Source of the DNA: Tamilnaduibacter salinus
GTDB lineage: Bacteria > Pseudomonadota > Gammaproteobacteria > Pseudomonadales > Oleiphilaceae
Assembly (NCBI RefSeq): GCF_003096655.1
Contig: NZ_QEKQ01000008.1
Location: 155,307 to 219,306 of the forward strand
Direction: 5' to 3'
DNA: 64,000 nt
In this document: positions 8,548 through 17,259 of the stretch, one piece after another
Position numbering within the stretch: the stretch's first letter is position 1
Layout of the letters: every line of letters begins with the position of its first letter
Program-made: the position numbers and the translations under genes
The notes under the pieces: model-generated
What the model was told of the DNA's origin: nothing
Database searches by the model: none
What the model saw: only the letters and a program-made list of their open reading frames with translations

Positions 8548-9164
8548 TACCCTATCTCTGTCAGTTGCCGGTGAATTGCCTTCACCGTCTCACGCACCGA
8601 GCCTTCGTCCCGATCATTGTCAATCCGAATGTCCGCCTTCGCCAATCGGTCGTTCCGTGGCATCTGGGCGTCGATGATCTTTCGCACCTGCTCCGGCGTG
8701 TTGTCGTCACGGGCGGTGGTTCGCTGGATCTGAACAGACTCGGGCACGTCCACCACAATGACCTGCTCGACCAGATGATGCTGATCGGTCTCCAGCAGCA
8801 GCGGCGACACCAGCAGGGTATACCCCGGGGCATAATCCGAGGGGGCCGGGGTATCCGGATGAATCCAGAGCTGACGTGTCAGTTCTTCCTCGATAATGGG
8901 GTGGAGAAGCTTTTCCAGCCACTCCCGTTCTGAAGGCGTTTCGAATATGACCGACCGAAGCGCTGCCCGGTCCAGAGCGCCGTCGGCCTGGAGAATGTCC
9001 TTCCCGAAATGATCCGCAATGGCCGCCAGAGCGGGCGTCCCCGGTTCCACCACCTCGCGCGCCACATCATCGGCATCCACCGCATGAACGCCCAGCTCCT
9101 GAAAAAAACGCGCGACCGTCGATTTACCACTGCCAATACCGCCTGTGAGGCCGATGGTTTTCAT
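8547..9164 (-). CDS. coaE: dephospho-CoA kinase
   Basis: 205 aa. The ATG at 9164 gives MKTIGLTGGIGSGKSTVARF with the Walker A loop GGIGSGKST. An upstream in-frame start would translate repeat. DADDVAREVVEPG and LLVSPLLLE are family motifs. CoaE phosphorylates dephospho-CoA to CoA, the last step of CoA synthesis. Linkage to pilBCD is usual in gammaproteobacteria. The stop codon is formed at the edge of the composite repeat. Confidence 0.95.
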   Translation of the reverse strand: MKTIGLTGGIGSGKSTVARFFQELGVHAVDADDVAREVVEPGTPALAAIADHFGKDILQADGALDRAALRSVIFETPSEREWLEKLLHPIIEEELTRQLWIHPDTPAPSDYAPGYTLLVSPLLLETDQHHLVEQVIVVDVPESVQIQRTTARDDNTPEQVRKIIDAQMPRNDRLAKADIRIDNDRDEGSVRETVKAIHRQLTEIG

Positions 9165-9191
9165 AGGTGTTTCATGCCTTAGTGAGTATTT

Positions 9192-9336
9192 GCCACGGAA
9201 TCCACGAAAGGACACGGAAAAAGTAGCAAGTTAGAAGTAGCAAGAAAGGCTTTAGCCTCTTACGGTTGTCGCTATCCTATTGCCACTATTTTCCGCCCGC
9301 AGGGCGCTTTCCGTGCCCTTCTGTGTTTTCCGTGGC
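9192..9336. repeat. composite repeat copy with AAGTAGC core
   Basis: Left inner arm GCCACGGAATCCACGAAAGG at 9192. The core carries AAGTAGCAAGTTAGAAGTAG (about 9220-9248). Right side: CGCCCGCAGGGCG then reversed arm ending TTCCGTGGC at 9336. It lies between pilD and coaE. Confidence 0.85.
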
Positions 9337-9355
9337 GAAACAATCGTTCTCTTTA

Positions 9356-10234
9356 TCACCGCACCCCAAGATACCCATACCAGGCCGACAGTATCTCTGG
9401 TCCGAACCAGAGACAGAGTAACCCGGCTGCCGCCAGATATGGTCCAAACGGAATGGGCACTTCGCGCCCGTGGCTGCGGAAGACAATCAGGGTGATGCCG
9501 ACGACGGCGCCGACCAGTGACGACAACAGAATAATGGCCGGCAGAAGCTCCCAGCCCAGCCAGGCGCCCAGGGCGGCGAGCAGCTTGAAATCGCCGTGCC
9601 CCATGCCTTCCTTGCCTGTGACGATCTTGAAGAGCCAGTAGACGGACCACAGGGACAGATAACCGGCGACGGCACCCCAGAGGGCGGTCCCGAGGTCGGT
9701 GAATACGCCGAAATAGTTCAGTATCAGCCCCAGCCAGAGCAGGGGGAGAGTCATGTTGTCAGGCAGTAACTGCGTATCGTAGTCAATCACCGTCAGGGCG
9801 ATCAGCCCCCAGACAAGCACCAGGGCCCAGAACGCCGGAGCGCCATAGCCGAACCAGTAGAAGGTAAACAGCGAGAAGAGGGCGGTGATCAGCTCAATGA
9901 TCGGGTACCGCACCGAGATACCGGTACCGCACGACGCGCACTTGCCCCGTAGGAACAGGTAGCTCACCACCGGAATATTTTCGATGGCCCGGATCTGGTG
10001 CTCGCACTTCGGACAGGTCGACCGGGGGCGGGAAAGGGTGACCGTCGACTCATCCGAACGCTGGCTCTCGGGCACCTCCAGCAACATCTCACACTGGCCC
10101 CGCCACTCCTGCTCCATCATCCGGGGCAGGCGCAGAATGACGACATTCAGAAAGCTGCCAATGCAGAGCGAGAAAATGAAAAAGAGGGGATAGAAAAGCC
10201 AGGGGTTCGTCAGGATGGGATCGAATAGGGACAT
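9356..10234 (-). CDS. pilD: type IV prepilin peptidase / N-methyltransferase PilD
   Basis: 292 aa, usual length. Zinc-type cysteines C74xxC77 and C99xxC102 are present. The aspartyl protease residues lie in ALTVIDYDTQLLPD and GMGHGDFKLLAALG (GxGD-type, Asp near 213). About eight membrane segments. PilD cleaves the leader of pilins such as the two encoded at 13957 and 15877 and methylates the new N-terminal Phe. It lies downstream of pilC, separated by a composite repeat of about 160 nt. Confidence 0.96.
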   Translation of the reverse strand: MSLFDPILTNPWLFYPLFFIFSLCIGSFLNVVILRLPRMMEQEWRGQCEMLLEVPESQRSDESTVTLSRPRSTCPKCEHQIRAIENIPVVSYLFLRGKCASCGTGISVRYPIIELITALFSLFTFYWFGYGAPAFWALVLVWGLIALTVIDYDTQLLPDNMTLPLLWLGLILNYFGVFTDLGTALWGAVAGYLSLWSVYWLFKIVTGKEGMGHGDFKLLAALGAWLGWELLPAIILLSSLVGAVVGITLIVFRSHGREVPIPFGPYLAAAGLLCLWFGPEILSAWYGYLGVR

Positions 10235-10261
10235 TGGGGCATCTTAGTGATTTTGGTTTTA

Positions 10262-10419
10262 GCCACGGAAAGACACGGAAAGCACTGACGGAAAGAGGCA
10301 AGAAACCAATAAAAAGTGGCGAGAGGCATGTTCACCACCAATAACAGAGCAGAATTCTCTTGCCTCTGTCCTGCGCGCCCAGAGGGCGCTTTCCGTGTCA
10401 GTCCGTGTTTTTCTGTGGC
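10262..10419. repeat. composite repeat copy, inner arms
   Basis: Left arm GCCACGGAAAGACACGGAAA at 10262. Right side: CGCCCAGAGGGCG, then TTTCCGTG...TTCTGTGGC ending at 10419. Lies between pilC and pilD. Confidence 0.82.
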
Positions 10420-10452
10420 GACATATCAGTAATTGGAAGCAATCAGTTGGCG

Positions 10453-11676
10453 TTAACCAACCACCTGACCCATCTGGAAGATCGGAAGGTACATTGCGAT
10501 GATTAGCCCACCCACAAGCACCCCCAGTACCGACATGATGATCGGCTCCATCAGGGAGGTCAGGTTATCGACCATGTCATCGACAACGGCTTCATAGTGC
10601 TCGGCCACCTTGGCCAGCATTTCATCCAGATTACCGGATTCCTCACCGATCGCCGTGAGCTGAACGGCCATCACCGGAAATACTTCGGCCAAGCGCATAG
10701 CCGCCTGGAGTTGGGTGCCGCTGGACACGTCATCTTTGATTTGCAGAACGGCATCCCGATACACGGCATTGCCAGTGGCACCGGAAACAGAGTCCAGAGC
10801 ATCCACCAGAGGAACGCCGGCCGCAAAGGTGGTGGAAAGAACGCGGCCAAACTTGGCAACCGCGGACTTGTCCAGAATCTCACCCACAATCGGGAACTTG
10901 AGAAGCATCTTGTCTACGGAGTCAGAGAATTTCGGGGAGCGTTTCAGCGCTTCCCTGAAAATGAAAATCGTGGCGACGATTCCGAGAAGAACGATAAACC
11001 AGTAAGCCTGCATCCACTCCGATAAATTCACCACCATTTGCGTGAAAACGGGCAGGTCCGCACCAAAGCCCTGAAACAGGCTCTCGAACTGCGGCACAAC
11101 CTTCACCAGAAGGATCGCCGTAACGATGATCGCGACCACGATAACGGCAATCGGATAGGTCATGGCTTTCTTGACCTTCTTCTTGAGTCCCTCTGTCTTC
11201 TCCAGATAGGTGGCAATCCGATCCAGCATCTGTTCAAGGGCGCCCGCACGCTCACCGGAATCCACCAGGTTGCAATAGAGGTCATTAAAGTGATTCGGGT
11301 GTTTCCGCAGCGCACCGGCGAAACTGGTGCCGGAGGCCACGTCGTTCCGGACGCTGGAGAGCAGTTCCTGCAGCCCCTTATGGTCAAGGCCGTCCGCCAC
11401 AATATCGAAGCTTTGCACCAGTGGAACACCCGCTTTCATCATCGTCGCCAGCTGCCGTGTGAGCATCGCGATGTCGAACGGCGTCACTTTCTTACTGCCA
11501 CCACCAAACAACGGCTTCGGCTTTTTCTTGACCTTATCGGGCATGATGCCCTGCTTGCGTAGCTGGGCCTTTACAAGAGCCGCGTTGGCGCCCATCGTCT
11601 CGCCCTTGGACTTGTTGCCCTTACGATCCTTGCCTTCCCAGACAAAGGTCGTGAGCTTGTCCGCGTTCTCTGCCAT
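10453..11676 (-). CDS. pilC: type IV pilus inner-membrane platform protein PilC
   Basis: 407 aa, usual length. Two T2SF domains: the first holds MLTRQLATMMKAGVPLVQSF near residues 70-90, the second VPLVDALDSVSG and GEESGNLDEMLAKVAEHYE. Membrane segments lie around 175-195, 225-245 and at the C-terminus (LGVLVGGLIIAMYLPIF). PilC couples the PilB motor to pilin insertion. It starts 5 nt after the pilB stop, so the two form an operon. Confidence 0.96.
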   Translation of the reverse strand: MAENADKLTTFVWEGKDRKGNKSKGETMGANAALVKAQLRKQGIMPDKVKKKPKPLFGGGSKKVTPFDIAMLTRQLATMMKAGVPLVQSFDIVADGLDHKGLQELLSSVRNDVASGTSFAGALRKHPNHFNDLYCNLVDSGERAGALEQMLDRIATYLEKTEGLKKKVKKAMTYPIAVIVVAIIVTAILLVKVVPQFESLFQGFGADLPVFTQMVVNLSEWMQAYWFIVLLGIVATIFIFREALKRSPKFSDSVDKMLLKFPIVGEILDKSAVAKFGRVLSTTFAAGVPLVDALDSVSGATGNAVYRDAVLQIKDDVSSGTQLQAAMRLAEVFPVMAVQLTAIGEESGNLDEMLAKVAEHYEAVVDDMVDNLTSLMEPIIMSVLGVLVGGLIIAMYLPIFQMGQVVG

Positions 11677-11681
11677 GGTGG

Positions 11682-13400
11682 TTAGTCCTTCGTCACACGG
11701 TTCGCTTCTTCCAGGCTGGTGACGCCCTGCATCACCTTCTCAAGGGCCGATTGCCTCAGGTTGGGGAAGCCTTCCTTGCGGGCCTGCTTTTCGATCTGGA
11801 TGGAGCTTGCCTCCTCCATAATCATGTTTTCCAGCTCTTCGGTGATCTTGACCACTTCGTAAATCCCAACGCGGCCCTTGTAGCCTCCATTGCATTTATC
11901 ACAGCCCTTGGGGCGGTACAACGTGAAGCCTGTTTCAATTTGTTCCTCCGTGAAGCCCTCCGCAATCAGGACGTCACGGGGAACATCCGCCGGCTCCTTA
12001 CAGGCCTTGCACAGGCGCCGTCCCAGCCGCTGGGCAATGATCAGGCTCACGGACGTCGCGATGTTGAACGAGGCCACCCCCATGTTCATCATCCGGGTCA
12101 GGGTTTCCGCCGCGCTGTTGGTGTGCAGTGTCGAGAGCACCAGGTGACCGGTCTGGGCCGCCTTGATGGCGATGTTGGCCGTTTCCAGGTCCCGGATTTC
12201 GCCCACCATGATCACGTCCGGGTCCTGGCGCAGGAATGATCGAAGCGCCGCCGCGAAATCCAGGCCGACCTTGTTGTTGACGTTGACCTGGTTAATGCCC
12301 TCCAGGTTGATCTCCGCCGGATCTTCCGCCGTGGAAATATTGCGCTCGGGCGTGTTCAGGATGTTGAGACCGGTGTACAGAGAGACCGTCTTGCCGGAAC
12401 CGGTCGGGCCGGTCACGAGAATCATGCCTTGTGGCTGGCTCAGGGCATTCATGTACAGCTCTTTCTGGTCTTCTTCGTACCCGAGCTGATCGATGCCCAT
12501 CTGGGCGGCCGTCGGGTCCAGAATCCGCAGAACGATCTTCTCGCCCCAGAGTGTGGGTAGGGTGTTGACCCGGAAATCGATCGCCTTCGTTTTGGACAGC
12601 TTCATCTTGATGCGGCCATCCTGCGGCACCCGGCGCTCGGAAATGTCGAGCTGGGCCATGATCTTCACGCGCGCCGAGATCTTCGGGGCGAGTTTGATGG
12701 ATGGCTTCGACATTTCCTTGAGAACCCCGTCCGTCCGGTACCGAACGCGATAGGTCTTCTCATAGGGCTCGAAGTGGATGTCTGAGGCGCCACCGCGAAT
12801 GGCGTCGAGCAGTAGTTTGTTGACGTACTTGACGATAGGGGCGTCGTCGACATCGGACGGCTTGACGGCATCGGTGTCATCGTCATCCTCGCCGCCTTCG
12901 ACATCGATATCCTCCAGATCATCATCGCCCAGATCGCCCATGGACTCTTCCTGGGATTCCAGGTAGCGATCAATCAGGCCATGGAGCTTGCCGTCATCGG
13001 CGAGCACCGCATCGGTGCTGAGGCCGGTGTTGAACTTGATTTCATCGAGCGCCTGAATGTTCGTCGGATCTGAGACCGCCAGGAACAGGCGATTGCCTCT
13101 CTTGTACAGGGGGAGAGCGCTATGCTTCCGGACCAGCTTCTCGTCAACGATCTTTTCCGGCAGCATCTCCGGGACGAACGCGCTCAGGTCAATCACCGGC
13201 ATGCCGAACTCCAGCGCCGCCGCATAGGCCAGGCGACCACTGTCCGCCAACTGGTTCTGGACCAGATAGGTGATCAACGGAATCTTGTTATTGGACGCCT
13301 GAAGGAACGCATCCTTCGCCGCATCCTCATCCAGCAGACCATCATCCACGAAGCGTCGTGCAAGGCCAGTCAGCCGGATGTTCTTGTTCTCTGGAGGCAT
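11682..13400 (-). CDS. pilB: type IV pilus extension ATPase PilB
   Basis: 572 aa, usual length. The N-terminal MshEN-type domain is followed by an acidic linker (around residues 150-175, rich in Asp/Glu), then the ATPase: Walker A GPTGSGKT near 330, Asp box and Walker B DPDVIMVGEIRD, and the zinc cysteines CKAC and CDKC near 470-515. It hydrolyses ATP to assemble pilin subunits. It is first of the pilBC pair and divergent from pilA; the gap between holds a full composite repeat. Confidence 0.97.
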   Translation of the reverse strand: MPPENKNIRLTGLARRFVDDGLLDEDAAKDAFLQASNNKIPLITYLVQNQLADSGRLAYAAALEFGMPVIDLSAFVPEMLPEKIVDEKLVRKHSALPLYKRGNRLFLAVSDPTNIQALDEIKFNTGLSTDAVLADDGKLHGLIDRYLESQEESMGDLGDDDLEDIDVEGGEDDDDTDAVKPSDVDDAPIVKYVNKLLLDAIRGGASDIHFEPYEKTYRVRYRTDGVLKEMSKPSIKLAPKISARVKIMAQLDISERRVPQDGRIKMKLSKTKAIDFRVNTLPTLWGEKIVLRILDPTAAQMGIDQLGYEEDQKELYMNALSQPQGMILVTGPTGSGKTVSLYTGLNILNTPERNISTAEDPAEINLEGINQVNVNNKVGLDFAAALRSFLRQDPDVIMVGEIRDLETANIAIKAAQTGHLVLSTLHTNSAAETLTRMMNMGVASFNIATSVSLIIAQRLGRRLCKACKEPADVPRDVLIAEGFTEEQIETGFTLYRPKGCDKCNGGYKGRVGIYEVVKITEELENMIMEEASSIQIEKQARKEGFPNLRQSALEKVMQGVTSLEEANRVTKD

Positions 13401-13507
13401 AGATAAGGTCGTAATGATCGGGAAAAATAAGTGTGAAAAGTAGTTTAGATGGCCGCGCCGTAGATTGAAAGGCGCAGGCCTTGTACCGAAGCGGCTGGCC
13501 GCCGTTA

Positions 13508-13723
13508 TTCGCCGCGGAATCCGCAGAAGGACGCGGAAAAGAAATGGTGTTTGCCACGGAAAAACACAGAACGCACGGAAAAGTATCGAGAAGCCCTCCG
13601 AGTTTTGTGCGGCTGGATTTTACCGTCCTGCTACTTTCCTTTCGCGCCTAAAGGGCGCTTTCCGTGTGTTTCCGTGGCTGAATCTTCTTTTTTCCGCGTC
13701 CTTCCGCGGATTCCGCGGCGAAA
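13508..13723. repeat. complete nested composite repeat (outer and inner arms)
   Basis: Order seen: left outer arm GCCGCGGAATCCGCAGAAGG (13511), left inner arm GCCACGGAAAAACACAGAAC (13553), core with CCTGCTACTTTCC (reverse AAGTAGC type), hairpin CGCCTAAAGGGCG (about 13645), reversed inner arm ending TTCCGTGGC at 13678, reversed outer arm CTTCCGCGGATTCCGCGGCG ending near 13723. With 28481-28675 this is the reference form of the family. Confidence 0.9.
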
Positions 13724-13851
13724 AGAACTGACAAAAAACGTCACATACCGCCAATAATCGACAGCAACGAGGTGACGATTCAGCGGTAACCTGTTGTTAC
13801 AGTTGAGGTAGTAGTCTGAATTGGCGCCATTTTTTAACACAATCTTGCAGT

Positions 13852-13868
13852 TGGCACGGTCGCTGCTT
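13852..13868 (+). promoter_or_regulatory. sigma-54 (RpoN) promoter of pilA
   Basis: TGGCACGGTCGCTGCTT has GG at -24, ten bases, then GC at -12, as RpoN promoters require; it departs from the consensus TTGC by one base (CTGC). RpoN control through PilSR is established for pilA in Pseudomonas. The site is 89 nt before the pilA start and points toward it. Confidence 0.75.
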
Positions 13869-13956
13869 GCGTCTAGACAGGCTCAAGCGGTACCGGTCAC
13901 GCAAACCGGCAGCCGGGCCGATTCGAGACAACAAACGACGTCAAAGAGGTCTTCTC

Positions 13957-14481
13957 ATGAAGAACATCAAGATGAATCAAGGGCAACAGGGCTTCACGCT
14001 CATCGAACTGATGATCGTGGTCGCCATCATCGGCATCCTGGCCGCGATTGCCATTCCGCAGTACCAGACTTATGTGGCCAGCTCACAGGTCGGTCGTGTG
14101 ATGGGTGAAGTCGGTGCGCTCCGGACGGCGACTGAAGACTGTCTCCTAAAAGGCCTGAGCGAGTCTGACTGTAATTTCGGTTGGAGTAACAGTAACGTGC
14201 TTGCCGGGGCAGAGGATCTCCAGGGGTCTGGTGGATCTGGCACGGCCGGTTTGACGGCGACTTTTGCAGATTCGAGCGTTTCTTTGACGGCAACGTTTGG
14301 TGGCAATGCGTCAGTGGATATAGATGGAGATAATCTTCAATGGGTTCGCACCACTGGAGGCGAGTGGTTTTGTGAGACGACTGTTGATACAGCATACACC
14401 CCGGCGGGTTGCAACCAGACAGACAGCCTGACCGATGCTGCTAACGATCTTGACGCGGTCCCTGATTACAGCTCGAATTAG
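13957..14481 (+). CDS. pilA: type IV major pilin PilA
   Basis: 174 aa. The ATG at 13957 follows AGAGGT. The short leader MKNIKMNQGQQG ends at the PilD site G|FTLIELMIVVAIIGILAAIA, with Glu5 of the mature protein present. The sequence continues AIPQYQTYVASSQVGRVMGEV. Four Cys are present, including a C-terminal pair (FCETTV…AGCNQ) that probably forms the D-loop disulfide. The strong RpoN promoter, leader and downstream terminator mark it as the main pilin. Confidence 0.95.
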   Translation: MKNIKMNQGQQGFTLIELMIVVAIIGILAAIAIPQYQTYVASSQVGRVMGEVGALRTATEDCLLKGLSESDCNFGWSNSNVLAGAEDLQGSGGSGTAGLTATFADSSVSLTATFGGNASVDIDGDNLQWVRTTGGEWFCETTVDTAYTPAGCNQTDSLTDAANDLDAVPDYSSN

Positions 14482-14528
14482 TAAATCTTTAGGGCAGGAT
14501 TAAGTTTAAGCACTAAGCTTTTACTGGT

Positions 14529-14561
14529 ATGCCCTCTGGCTAAGCTAGGGGGCATTTTCAT
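14529..14561 (+). terminator. Rho-independent terminator after pilA
   Basis: Stem ATGCCCTCT / AGGGGGCAT with a short loop, followed by TTTTCATTT. It lies 48 nt after the pilA stop and before the serine hydrolase gene. Confidence 0.8.
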
Positions 14562-14590
14562 TTAATAACTGTTATTGTTTCTCAGCTGAC

Positions 14591-15802
14591 ATGAAGTTAG
14601 TGCCGTTCCGGCGAAAAAAGTTGAAGAGGGTGATTGTTGTTGCGGCGCTTTTGGCCTTTTTTGTATGGCTTTCTCACCTTGTTATTGCCCGCCCTCTTGC
14701 TTTCTCCCGCTTCATCTATCCAATAGAGGCTAGCTTGTCGGAATTGACAGGCAGCTGTTCAACTGGGTCTCCTGCTTGGATGGATAAGGTCGTAGCTGAT
14801 GTCCGTCGAAATGGAGGTGGTCTCGCCAATCAGGTTGCTTACGTTTCGCCTAATGGCACCCTTCACCACTGCGAAAATGGATGGCAGAAGGCGCCGTTTT
14901 TTTCAGATAAAGTGAGACCGGAAACACGTTTTCGGTATGCCAGCACCACAAAGCTGTTTACGGCAGATGCAATTCTGGGACTGGTTGATGAAGGGCGCTT
15001 GAGCTTTGAGTCCAGGCTTCTGGAGTTCTTGCCTCCCGTTAGAGAGTTAAAGGATGAGCGTATTGCCGACATCACGATTCAGGATCTTTTGAATCACACC
15101 TCCGGTTTTAATCGAACTATCGGCATGCCTGACATGCTGCAGCTAAACAAAACCCCATGGTGTCCCGGGAGTCTGAAGCGTATATCGGAAAGAACGTTGG
15201 AGCACGAACCGGGCACTCAGCCGGCCTATTCCAACCTGGGGTATTGCCTGCTGGGCGTTGTCATTGAGCAAACAACCGGTGTTGGCTACCGCGAATACAT
15301 CAAAGAGCGATATGCTATCGGTGAGCACGGGATTCGGTTCATTGATGGCCCTTACCTTGACGATGAGGTCCGTTACGATTTCAGGCACAGCAACTTCCTG
15401 TCGGATGATTATTACAGGTATTGGGATTTCGCCGCACTATCGTCTTCTGCGGGGCTGTCGGGAAATGCGGTCGCTCTGGCCCGGCAAGTTCGGGGGATGC
15501 TGGTCAGCAGGCCGCTGAACGTCACCTCTTACGATTACCAGTCCGACAAGTGCTCTCCTACCAATATTAGAGGCTGCTATGGGTACGCCGCGTATCAATA
15601 CCAGCCTGAGGATGGCCCGTTCCCAGTGTACATTCAGGGCGGGCATCTCCCTGGTGCCTCCAGCATGGTCATGATGGATGACCGGGGTGGGGTTCTGGTG
15701 TGGCTGGGAGCCGGCCAGCCGCCGAATGGGTTTGAGTCCAAGAAGATGCTGTATCAGCGGTTCTACAACCGACTTGCTGACTTCTATTCAGACAAAGAGT
15801 GA
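14591..15802 (+). CDS. membrane-anchored serine hydrolase of the beta-lactamase/DD-peptidase fold
   Basis: 403 aa. A basic N-terminus and one membrane segment (about 13-33, VIVVAALLAFFVWLSHLVIA) place the domain in the periplasm. Class C-type motifs are intact: S118-T-T-K121, Y213-S-N and a late HLPG (GGHLPGASSM) at the KTG position. Family members include esterases, peptidases and beta-lactamases. Eight or so cysteines suggest disulfides. It sits between two pilin genes on the same strand, and its base composition is more AT-rich than pilB/pilC. A role in modifying pilin is possible but only inferred from position. Confidence 0.82.
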   Translation: MKLVPFRRKKLKRVIVVAALLAFFVWLSHLVIARPLAFSRFIYPIEASLSELTGSCSTGSPAWMDKVVADVRRNGGGLANQVAYVSPNGTLHHCENGWQKAPFFSDKVRPETRFRYASTTKLFTADAILGLVDEGRLSFESRLLEFLPPVRELKDERIADITIQDLLNHTSGFNRTIGMPDMLQLNKTPWCPGSLKRISERTLEHEPGTQPAYSNLGYCLLGVVIEQTTGVGYREYIKERYAIGEHGIRFIDGPYLDDEVRYDFRHSNFLSDDYYRYWDFAALSSSAGLSGNAVALARQVRGMLVSRPLNVTSYDYQSDKCSPTNIRGCYGYAAYQYQPEDGPFPVYIQGGHLPGASSMVMMDDRGGVLVWLGAGQPPNGFESKKMLYQRFYNRLADFYSDKE

Positions 15803-15876
15803 TCCCCGGGCAATAAGTCGTGAAGCTGGCCCGTATGTTGCTGCCATCTACACAAACGCACCAGAGGAGATTGGCA

Positions 15877-16314
15877 ATGGAACGGGGCTTCACGTTAATC
15901 GAGTTGATGATCGTTCTGGCGATCATCGGCATTCTGGCTGCAATCGCCATACCCTCATATCAGGATTATGTGGTGAGCTCTCAGGTTTCACGAGCGCATG
16001 GCGAGCTTGCCAGCTATAAGAGCGCTGTTGAAAAACAGTTGGTCGAGGGGAATACCGCCATCGACAACACAGATCTTGGTTATTCGCCCTCAGGGCTTAC
16101 CACCGGCAGTAAATCGGTCGATATTGCCAGCTTCAACACTGACGGATCGGGGCAGCTCGAGGTGACCCTCGGCGGCAATGTCAGCTCGAAAGTGTCAGGC
16201 ATTATTATCCGGCTTGAGAGAGACACCAACGGCATGTGGACCTGCCAGGTGGATAACTCGGCGGCGGTTGGCACCTGGGAGGCGCGGTTCATGCCGGAGG
16301 GCTGCACCCTCTAA
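15877..16314 (+). CDS. second type IV pilin
   Basis: 145 aa. The ATG at 15877 follows AGAGGAGA. The leader is only six residues (MERG) before FTLIELMIVLAIIGILAAIA, a PilD substrate with Glu5. It continues AIPSYQDYVVSSQVSRAHGEL and has a C-terminal Cys pair (MWTCQVDN…MPEGCTL) as in PilA. The globular part is shorter and different from PilA. It could be a minor pilin or an alternative major pilin. No RpoN site is visible in front; it probably shares the hydrolase transcript, 74 nt upstream. Confidence 0.9.
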   Translation: MERGFTLIELMIVLAIIGILAAIAIPSYQDYVVSSQVSRAHGELASYKSAVEKQLVEGNTAIDNTDLGYSPSGLTTGSKSVDIASFNTDGSGQLEVTLGGNVSSKVSGIIIRLERDTNGMWTCQVDNSAAVGTWEARFMPEGCTL

Positions 16315-16360
16315 AACCCCTTGCCGACCCATCGCCAATTGGCTACTATCCTGCCCGGTC

Positions 16361-16436
<76 letters not shown>

Positions 16437-16446
16437 CAGATTCAGT

Positions 16447-16481
16447 AGAAGGGCTGCCTGCGGGTGGCCCTTCTTTGTTTT
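16447..16481 (+). terminator. Rho-independent terminator after tRNA-Thr
   Basis: AGAAGGGC at 16447 pairs with GCCCTTCT at 16467-16474, followed by TTTGTTTT. Confidence 0.85.
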
Positions 16482-16572
16482 GAGTACTGCGCTGGAAGTT
16501 CAGTAAACACGTTGTTGACCATTAGTAAACATGGAAGTACGTTGATAGACACCGGCGTGGAGATGCGTACAA

Positions 16573-16992
16573 ATGACGGTTCAGGTGATTGAAAAAGAAG
16601 GGGCGCCAGAGTGGGCGGTGATTCCGTATGATGAATATCAGGCGCTGCTTCGGTTGGCTGAAGACGCACAGGATGTTGCCGATGCTCACGAGGCGATGCG
16701 GGACGTTGCGGAAGGTAAGGATGAGCTGATTCCGGGCGATGTGGTGGAGCGCCTGGTCTCCGGCGATGAGCACCCGCTCAGGGTTTGGAGAACCTATCGT
16801 GGTCTCACGCAGGAGGCCCTGGGTCGCTCGGCTGGCGTTGGAAAATCGTATGTGTCCCAGATCGAGTCTGGTCGCAAGACCGGCTCAGCCACCATGTTGA
16901 GCCGCCTGGCGAAAGCGCTTAACGTCGATGTTGACGATCTTTTGATGTCTGACGATGTCAAAGGGCGGGTTCTCGACGGGGTGGGTCCGTGA
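16573..16992 (+). CDS. HTH (XRE-type) antitoxin-like protein with prevent-host-death-like N-terminus
   Basis: 139 aa. Residues 1-60 (VIEKEGAPEWAVIPYDEYQAL) look like a YefM/Phd-type N-terminal part; residues about 68-125 are an HTH_3 domain (RTYRGLTQEALGRSAGVGKS, YVSQIESGRKTG). Such fused proteins usually pair with a RelE-family toxin. None is encoded on either side, so it may be an orphan antitoxin or may regulate the following VapBC-like pair. The next gene starts 42 nt downstream. Confidence 0.75.
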   Translation: MTVQVIEKEGAPEWAVIPYDEYQALLRLAEDAQDVADAHEAMRDVAEGKDELIPGDVVERLVSGDEHPLRVWRTYRGLTQEALGRSAGVGKSYVSQIESGRKTGSATMLSRLAKALNVDVDDLLMSDDVKGRVLDGVGP

Positions 16993-17034
16993 CTATTGTC
17001 TGGTCACCACACGCTTTCTTGATGGAGGTTGGTG

Positions 17035-17259
17035 ATGTACGCAATCGAATTTGAGGCGAATATTGAGAACGGAATTGTCAGGATTCCGGAACAGTATGAG
17101 CGTCTCAAGAATAGCCACGCGAAAGTGGTTGTCATGGTCGACGAGAATGTGGCAGAAGCAGCGGATGAAGTGGGTCTGGATTTCTCTGGTTGTGTGATTC
17201 ATTCGTTTGAAGGCCAGGATGGCCTTCAGGTGCAGAGAACGATGCGGGATGACTGGTAG
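17035..17259 (+). CDS. VapB-like antitoxin partner of the PIN protein
   Basis: 74 aa. The ATG at 17035 is chosen over an upstream TTG because GGAGG lies at 17024-17028. MYAIEFEANIENGIVRIPEQ is the N-terminal form of short proteins found before VapC genes. The acidic C-terminal half is typical of a toxin-neutralising tail. It overlaps the vapC gene by 11 nt, which supports a coupled pair. Confidence 0.7.
   Translation: MYAIEFEANIENGIVRIPEQYERLKNSHAKVVVMVDENVAEAADEVGLDFSGCVIHSFEGQDGLQVQRTMRDDW

Larger units (their letters stand above)
13401..13956. other. pilB-pilA divergent intergenic region
   Basis: No gene. From left to right it holds the pilB upstream region (13401-13507), a complete nested composite repeat (13508-13723), an unassigned stretch, and the pilA sigma-54-type promoter at 13852 with about 90 nt of leader before the pilA start. 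The repeat therefore sits between the two promoters and does not break either gene. Confidence 0.7.
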
